A stretch of 37,664 nucleotides of DNA from an uncultured Flavobacteriaceae bacterium. Its GTDB lineage: Bacteria > Bacteroidota > Bacteroidia > Flavobacteriales > Flavobacteriaceae. The stretch spans positions 1 to 37,664 of the forward strand of contig CAJPUR010000004.1 in NCBI GenBank assembly GCA_905381055.1, given 5' to 3'. A model generated the notes under the pieces. The model made no database searches. It was given only the letters and a program-made list of their open reading frames with translations, and had not been told where the DNA came from. The position numbers and the translations under genes are program-made. Positions 33,521-37,664 of this stretch are shown here, in pieces. Position 1 is the stretch's first letter. Every line of letters begins with the position of its first letter.

Positions 33521-34798
33521 ATGAAAAGTTCCAGAAGAGATTTTTTAACAAAAGCCATGGCAACAGGGGCATTAACATCATTGCCCTTTGCAAATTATGG
33601 AAAAGAATATGAAAATTCAATTAACCTTGCCCCCAAGTTATCTTCACCATCAAATTTGAAGATAACTGACATAAAGTGTGCATATATTCGAAATGGACAT
33701 GGTTTATTTGTTAAAATATATTCAAATCAAGATATTGTTGGTCACGGTGAAGGTGTCGATGCAACACCTGGGACTTATCACCTGGTTAAAATGTTTGGAA
33801 AAAGGTTAAATGGTAAAAATCCACTCAACGTTCACCGATTATTTGAAGATATTCGCAGAAGAGGATTTTTCGAAGGGGCACAATCAGGTATGTATGTATC
33901 AGTTTTAACTGCAGTTGAAACTGCACTTTGGGATTTGGCAGGAAAAGCACTTGGCCTTCCAGTATATCAATTATTAGGTGGAAAGTTTAGAGATAAAATT
34001 AGGGTTTATATGGATACTGCCCTTTATCAAAGTAACCTTCCTGAACCAGAGGAATTTGCAGAAGCAGCTAGGGAGGCTGTCGATATGGGCTATAATGCAG
34101 TAAAATTTGATCTTGACCAAGCAAAAGATCCAAATAAATATGACCATTACAACTGGACAGCCAACAATGCTGAAATTGAAAGAATGTATAACCAAATGGC
34201 TGCTGCTAGAGAGGAGGTCGGACCATATATTGATATCTGTGCGGATATGCATGGAAGATATGATGCCATTACTGGAGAAAAAGTGGCAAAGATACTTGAG
34301 CCTTTGAATATGATGTGGTTGGAAGAACCAATACCAGCTGAAAATACTGACGCTTATAAAAAGATTACCGAATCTACTACTACCCCAATTTGTGCCGGAG
34401 AAAACCACTATCTTGCACATGGATTTAGACCTTTATTAGAAAAAGGTGCAGTAGATATCATAATGCCTGATCTACAAAAAGCTGGAGGGCTTGGTGAAGG
34501 ACAACGTATAGCAAATTTAGCTAACCTTTACTATGTCCCCTTTGCCCCTCATATGGTAGCTTCTTACCTTGGAGCAATGGCTGCTTGTCATGTATGCGCA
34601 TCAGTACCTAATTTCATGATTTTAGAATGGCAAATTTATTTTCATAAAAATCCAATGTTTAAAGAAATTGTAACTTTTGATGGTCCGATGACAGAGAATG
34701 GCTTTATTAAACTTTCTGAAAAACCGGGAATAGGAGTTGAAATAAATGAAGAGGGAATGAGAAAATATGCTGACAAAGGTGTTCCTTTTTTTGAATAA
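33521..34798 (+). CDS. Tat-exported mandelate racemase/muconate lactonizing family protein, probable acid-sugar dehydratase
   Basis: The N-terminus SSRRDFLTKAMATGALTSLP is a twin-arginine signal. The enolase-superfamily N-terminal cap follows, then the barrel with K195 (NAVKFDLD), metal ligands D242 (ADMHGRYD), E268 (WLEEPIPAEN) and E294 (CAGENHY), and a D317/H344 pair (MPDLQKAGG, FAPHMVAS). DMHGR and the His-Asp pair resemble galactonate dehydratase and other acid-sugar dehydratases of the mandelate racemase subgroup. These abstract the alpha proton of a sugar acid to give a 2-keto-3-deoxy acid. The exact substrate cannot be read from sequence. Co-direction with the RraA-like gene and the transporter suggests one pathway. 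Length 425 residues. Confidence 0.88.
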   Translation: MKSSRRDFLTKAMATGALTSLPFANYGKEYENSINLAPKLSSPSNLKITDIKCAYIRNGHGLFVKIYSNQDIVGHGEGVDATPGTYHLVKMFGKRLNGKNPLNVHRLFEDIRRRGFFEGAQSGMYVSVLTAVETALWDLAGKALGLPVYQLLGGKFRDKIRVYMDTALYQSNLPEPEEFAEAAREAVDMGYNAVKFDLDQAKDPNKYDHYNWTANNAEIERMYNQMAAAREEVGPYIDICADMHGRYDAITGEKVAKILEPLNMMWLEEPIPAENTDAYKKITESTTTPICAGENHYLAHGFRPLLEKGAVDIIMPDLQKAGGLGEGQRIANLANLYYVPFAPHMVASYLGAMAACHVCASVPNFMILEWQIYFHKNPMFKEIVTFDGPMTENGFIKLSEKPGIGVEINEEGMRKYADKGVPFFE

Positions 34799-34848
34799 TT
34801 ATTTGAGTTAAAATTTATAACTAAATCATTTCAAAAAATAAAAATATC

Positions 34849-35946
34849 TTGAAAAAGATTAATCTTCATTCAATTTCACTTTGCATTGCATTGCCTCTGA
34901 TAATTATTGCAGTATTTGTTATAAATCATGGTCATCTTGCAATTTCAGGATTGTTATTAATCACTTTTTTTGGATTACTTGCTCTAGGTTTTAGTGGTTA
35001 TGAATCTCTTAAAGGATATGTTTTCACAACTATGATTTTCGCAGGAGTTACAGCGGCACTTTTCTATCCTGAATATTTCATTCAAATTGGAGATTTTAAA
35101 GTTACAACTCTAATTATTCCATTAATTCAAATAATTATGTTTGGTATGGGAACTTCTATGAGTCTTAATGATTTTGCAAGTATTTTCAAATCTCCAAAAG
35201 GGGTAATGATAGGGGTTACTGCACAATTAGGTATAATGCCTGTAATAGGTTTCATTTTAGCAAAAATAAGTAATTTCCCACCAGAAATTGCTGCTGGAAT
35301 TGTTCTTATAGGTTGTTCACCAAGTGGAGTTGCCTCCAATGTTATGGCCTATTTAGCCAAAGCCAATTTAGCATTATCCATAACAATTACATCAATAGCC
35401 ACTTTAATTGCTCCTTTTATAACTCCTCTATTAATGAGTTTACTTGCAGGGGAATTTATAGAAATTGATATTTTTGCTATGATGTGGAGTATTATTAAAA
35501 TGATAATTATTCCAATAGGATCTGGATTATTATTTAATAAATTACGCGGGAATGGAGTAAAATGGCTAGATAATGCATTACCAGTAGTGTCTATGCTAGC
35601 TATAGGTATTATAATTACCATCATTACCGCCTCTGGTCGAGATAGTCTTTTAGAAATAGGTGGTGTTTTAATGATTTTAGTGCTAATTCACAATATATTT
35701 GGATATTTACTTGGCTATTGGTATGCGCGAATATTTAATCTCGCAGAACAAGATGCAAGGACAATTGCACTTGAAGTTGGAATGCAAAATGGAGGTCTTG
35801 CCTCAGGAATTGCCAACTCATTAGGAAAAATTGCAACTATGGGATTAGCCTCTGCAGTTTTCAGCCCTCTCATGAATATAACTGGCTCAATATTAGCTTC
35901 GTATTGGGATAAAAGGCCTTTGGGCCAAAAAGAAAAAGATGACTAA
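34849..35946 (+). CDS. bile acid:sodium symporter (BASS) family transporter
   Basis: The 365-residue protein has nine or ten membrane helices and BASS family features: FGMGTSMSLNDFASIFKSPKGVMIG, given in parts as MFGMGTSMSL and FKSPKGVMIG; the crossover GIVLIGCSPSGVASNVMAYLA region; and AIALEVG-like ARTIALEVGMQNGGLASGIAN. BASS proteins use sodium to move organic acids, including keto acids in plants and bacteria. The start is a TTG at 34849 (MKKINLHSIS). It follows the dehydratase gene by 50 bases. Import of the keto acid formed by the two exported enzymes is a reasonable inference but not shown. Confidence 0.9.
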   Translation: MKKINLHSISLCIALPLIIIAVFVINHGHLAISGLLLITFFGLLALGFSGYESLKGYVFTTMIFAGVTAALFYPEYFIQIGDFKVTTLIIPLIQIIMFGMGTSMSLNDFASIFKSPKGVMIGVTAQLGIMPVIGFILAKISNFPPEIAAGIVLIGCSPSGVASNVMAYLAKANLALSITITSIATLIAPFITPLLMSLLAGEFIEIDIFAMMWSIIKMIIIPIGSGLLFNKLRGNGVKWLDNALPVVSMLAIGIIITIITASGRDSLLEIGGVLMILVLIHNIFGYLLGYWYARIFNLAEQDARTIALEVGMQNGGLASGIANSLGKIATMGLASAVFSPLMNITGSILASYWDKRPLGQKEKDD

Positions 35947-36001
35947 TTGTAACCGTTTTAAATTCAATTTTTAATTTGCGGTCAGAAAACTTAAAACTTT
36001 C

Positions 36002-37270
36002 TCACCTAAAATGCTTGTTAGCAAAAATAATATATTGTTCCCAATCAAAATCTGTTACGTCGTGTTTGCCTTCTCTCAAATGGTATCCAACCGATCCATG
36101 AAATGGAGTATTAGTTGATGGCAATTTATCAATACCAATTCCTTTTTTCCCATAAATATTATATATTAATGATGCCTCTTTCGCTGCCAAAAATTCACCC
36201 TCGGGATCTGCCCAAGAATCATCACTAGCGCTAGCAACATATACAGGTCTAGGTGCAATAAGGGCAATTAACATATGTTGATCAACCTTAAGGCTTGATT
36301 CATTTTCATTAAAATTATGAAAATTCTTAGCAAACCAGTGAGGAAAGTTAGTATTTATATCTAAAATCTTTTCGCCTATTCTTCTTCTTGAAATTGCTGC
36401 TCCACCACATCCTGAATTATTAGAAATCACCATACTAAATCGTAAATCAGTAGCTCCTGCCCATAATGCAGTTTTTCCAAGACGAGAATGCCCAAAAAGT
36501 ATTACCTTTTTTGGATCAATTAATTCCTCTGTTTCTAAATAATCCATTATCCTTGACATTCCCCATGCCCAAGCTGATATAGAACCCCATTCATTTTTGG
36601 CGGGTTTAATCTGTCCAAAATTGTATAGTAGTGAATGTATACCATCTGAGAAATCATTTTTATCTGGATCAACATTATTATAATCAATTGTAACTAATCC
36701 ATATCCGGAATCAATTATTTTGTTTAAAGCCCACCTAGACTCACGGCCACCTCTTTTATTTTCTCTAGACTCTTCATGTTTTTCATCAGTCAATTCATTT
36801 TCTTTACTTCGATAAATTATAATTGAAGGGTCATTGTTTACAGAGTGATTCCCTTCAAAATTATATGCTAAAAAAACTGGAGATTTAATTTTTTTATTTG
36901 GAAGATAAATCAACAAGGTCATAATTACTGATTTTTTCCCTTTTTTAAAAATTAAGTTAACCTGCTTGCGAATGGCTTTACCCCCTAATGCGTTTTTATC
37001 AAAATCTAAGACCTCAACTTCTTGGAAATTTAGTTCACCAGGGACAATACCATAAATATTATTAGCAAAATATGAATATATTTCTTCACGCCTAAAATTT
37101 TCCCATTCTCTAGGAGTACTAATTTTTTTTCCACTATTTGAAATTAATAGCTTGGGTAATTTGTATGATATTAAATCATTTTCATTTGCTTTATTTTCTA
37201 TGTTTCCTTGAGCTGAAAGCTTCAAAATAAAAATAAAACAAGTAAGACTTAAAAGTATTTTTTTAACCAT
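36002..37270 (-). CDS. exported CE15-type glucuronoyl esterase
   Basis: An alpha/beta hydrolase with a Sec signal (MVKKILLSLTCFIFILKLSA). The nucleophile S262 is in GHSRLGKTALWAGATD, the CE15 form of the elbow (G-x-S-R-x-G-K), and H403 in REGKHDVTDF is the base. Where fungal enzymes have the acid Glu, here the segment reads NNSGCGGAA. The acid is therefore probably an Asp in SASDDSWADPEGEF, as in some bacterial CE15 enzymes. CE15 enzymes cut ester bonds between glucuronoxylan and lignin alcohols and can act on other uronate esters. It is convergent with the BASS gene. At 422 residues the length is normal. A TAnnTTTG box lies 30 bases upstream. Confidence 0.87.
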   Translation of the reverse strand: MVKKILLSLTCFIFILKLSAQGNIENKANENDLISYKLPKLLISNSGKKISTPREWENFRREEIYSYFANNIYGIVPGELNFQEVEVLDFDKNALGGKAIRKQVNLIFKKGKKSVIMTLLIYLPNKKIKSPVFLAYNFEGNHSVNNDPSIIIYRSKENELTDEKHEESRENKRGGRESRWALNKIIDSGYGLVTIDYNNVDPDKNDFSDGIHSLLYNFGQIKPAKNEWGSISAWAWGMSRIMDYLETEELIDPKKVILFGHSRLGKTALWAGATDLRFSMVISNNSGCGGAAISRRRIGEKILDINTNFPHWFAKNFHNFNENESSLKVDQHMLIALIAPRPVYVASASDDSWADPEGEFLAAKEASLIYNIYGKKGIGIDKLPSTNTPFHGSVGYHLREGKHDVTDFDWEQYIIFANKHFR

Positions 37271-37300
37271 AAGTTAGTTGTTGATCAATCTAAATATACA

Positions 37301-37308
37301 AAATTAGC
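37301..37308 (-). promoter_or_regulatory. -7 promoter box for the CE15 esterase gene
   Basis: TAATTTTG on the minus strand matches TAnnTTTG, 30 bases upstream of the ATG at 37270. The expected -33 zone falls in the tRNA-arm-like sequence, where TTCG is the nearest element. Confidence 0.45.
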
Positions 37309-37317
37309 ATAGAGGAA

Positions 37318-37377
37318 GGGACCCGAACCCTTTAAATTAATAAGTAGATGTTCGAGTCCAATTTATATCCGAACCTT
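37318..37377. other. tRNA T-arm-like fragments between the esterase and tRNA-Asn genes
   Basis: On the minus strand AAGGG-TTCGGGT-CCCTT (37318-37334) has the exact 5-7-5 form of a tRNA T-arm and is followed by CCTCT. GGTTCGGAT (minus strand, 37369-37377) and GTTCGAGTCC (plus strand, 37352-37361) are further T-loop-like pieces. No complete cloverleaf can be folded around any of them. They may be decayed tRNA ends or attachment-site remnants beside the intact tRNA gene. The rest of the 290-base gap (37271-37560) shows only promoter-like boxes and no gene. Confidence 0.35.
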
Positions 37378-37440
37378 TTCATTTCAAAATTTAATTTAAA
37401 TTCATTTATTTTACTATTTTTGGATTTCGTTTATTGAAAT

Positions 37441-37471
37441 TTTGAGAAAAATATAAAATCATACTTTTGAG
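37441..37471 (+). promoter_or_regulatory. candidate promoter upstream of tRNA-Asn
   Basis: TTTG (37441-37444), a 19-base spacer and TACTTTTG (37464-37471) match the Bacteroidota promoter form and point towards the tRNA. The tRNA begins 89 bases downstream, so a 5' leader would be processed away. Confidence 0.4.
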
Positions 37472-37560
37472 TCCTTATGCGAACGATTATGCAAATGACA
37501 AATCAAGTAGGTTATTAAAAAAGCAATATTAATCTCGGACGTATCATAAACACTACATAT

Positions 37561-37634
37561 TCCTCCTTAGCTCAGTTGGTTAGAGCATCTGACTGTTAAT
37601 CAGAGGGTCCTAGGTTCGAGCCCTAGAGGAGGAG
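37561..37634 (+). tRNA. tRNA-Asn (anticodon GTT)
   Basis: A full cloverleaf can be folded. The acceptor TCCTCCT pairs with AGGAGGA. The D-arm is GCTC/GAGC. The anticodon stem TCTGA/TCAGA holds loop CTGTTAA with anticodon GTT. The T-arm is CTAGG-TTCGAGC-CCTAG. The discriminator base is G, as expected for asparagine. The length is 74 bases, and CCA is not encoded. Confidence 0.96.
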
Positions 37635-37664
37635 CTAGCTTAATCGCTACACTGCACCATAAAT

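Noticed and set aside
33974-34420. A 148-codon open frame on the minus strand within the dehydratase gene.
   Set aside because: It is opposite the catalytic barrel of the mandelate racemase-type enzyme and has no promoter or family pattern; it is a chance open frame.
35947-36001. A possible terminator between the convergent BASS and CE15 genes.
   Set aside because: Short AT-rich half-repeats are present, but no stem with a T-run on either strand can be drawn convincingly.
37415-37422. TATTTTTG as an additional promoter box for tRNA-Asn.
   Set aside because: TAnnTTTG occurs by chance often in DNA this AT-rich. There is no gene start close by, and the box at 37464 with a spaced TTTG is the better candidate.

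Overview
The window is AT-rich chromosomal DNA from a member of the Bacteroidota, most likely a marine Flavobacteriia. Support comes from gene content (sdhCAB with a single b558-type cytochrome subunit, a PchR-like AraC regulator beside heme genes, DUF3109, flavobacterial lipoprotein and secreted-protein types), from the near absence of Shine-Dalgarno sites, and from upstream boxes matching the Bacteroidota promoter form TTTG-N19..21-TAnnTTTG. It holds 36 protein genes and one tRNA-Asn(GTT). There is no CRISPR array, intact insertion sequence or rRNA. No gene-free stretch exceeds 300 bases; the longest (about 290 bases, before the tRNA) is described.

Layout. 1-8 kb: housekeeping genes (DUF3109 protein, small membrane protein, S41 protease, dCMP deaminase, HupE-like protein, TerB/DnaJ protein, bacilliredoxin, acyltransferase, enoyl-CoA hydratase, NtrY-like histidine kinase). 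A perfect 25-bp palindrome lies between the divergent bacilliredoxin and TerB/DnaJ promoters. 7.7-17.6 kb: a heme biosynthesis region. One arm reads left (araC-type regulator, hemH, MATE transporter, hemJ-like CopD protein) and the other reads right (hemA-hemC-hemD-hemE-hemF-hemB), around a regulatory region rich in repeats. Together they encode C5-pathway steps from glutamyl-tRNA reduction to iron insertion, except the GSA aminotransferase (hemL), which is not in the window. 17.6-24.4 kb: a fused peptide-type ABC ATPase, an aldo/keto reductase, exonuclease III, glycyl-tRNA synthetase and an Ig-like lipoprotein.

24.4-28.2 kb: the succinate dehydrogenase operon sdhC-sdhA-sdhB. Its flavoprotein carries an N-terminal extension of about 88 residues that looks like the arm DNA-binding domain of a Bacteroidota tyrosine integrase. 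It is joined in frame exactly where the normal SdhA start should be. The sdhC-sdhA gap is about 120 bp and contains four copies of a 9-bp repeat and a strong promoter match. I read this as the scar of a mobile element that has given sdhA a new start, a new promoter and a new N-terminus. This is the most unusual thing in the window.

28.3-37.7 kb: Xaa-Pro aminopeptidase, SCO protein and RseP, then a secreted protein of unknown function. After these comes an accessory block: an exported RraA-family aldolase-like protein, a Tat-exported mandelate racemase/enolase-superfamily acid-sugar dehydratase, a BASS-family transporter, and a convergent exported CE15 glucuronoyl esterase. Together they suggest extracytoplasmic processing of uronic or other acid sugars followed by import of a keto acid. 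The window ends with tRNA-Asn, preceded by tRNA T-arm-like fragments.
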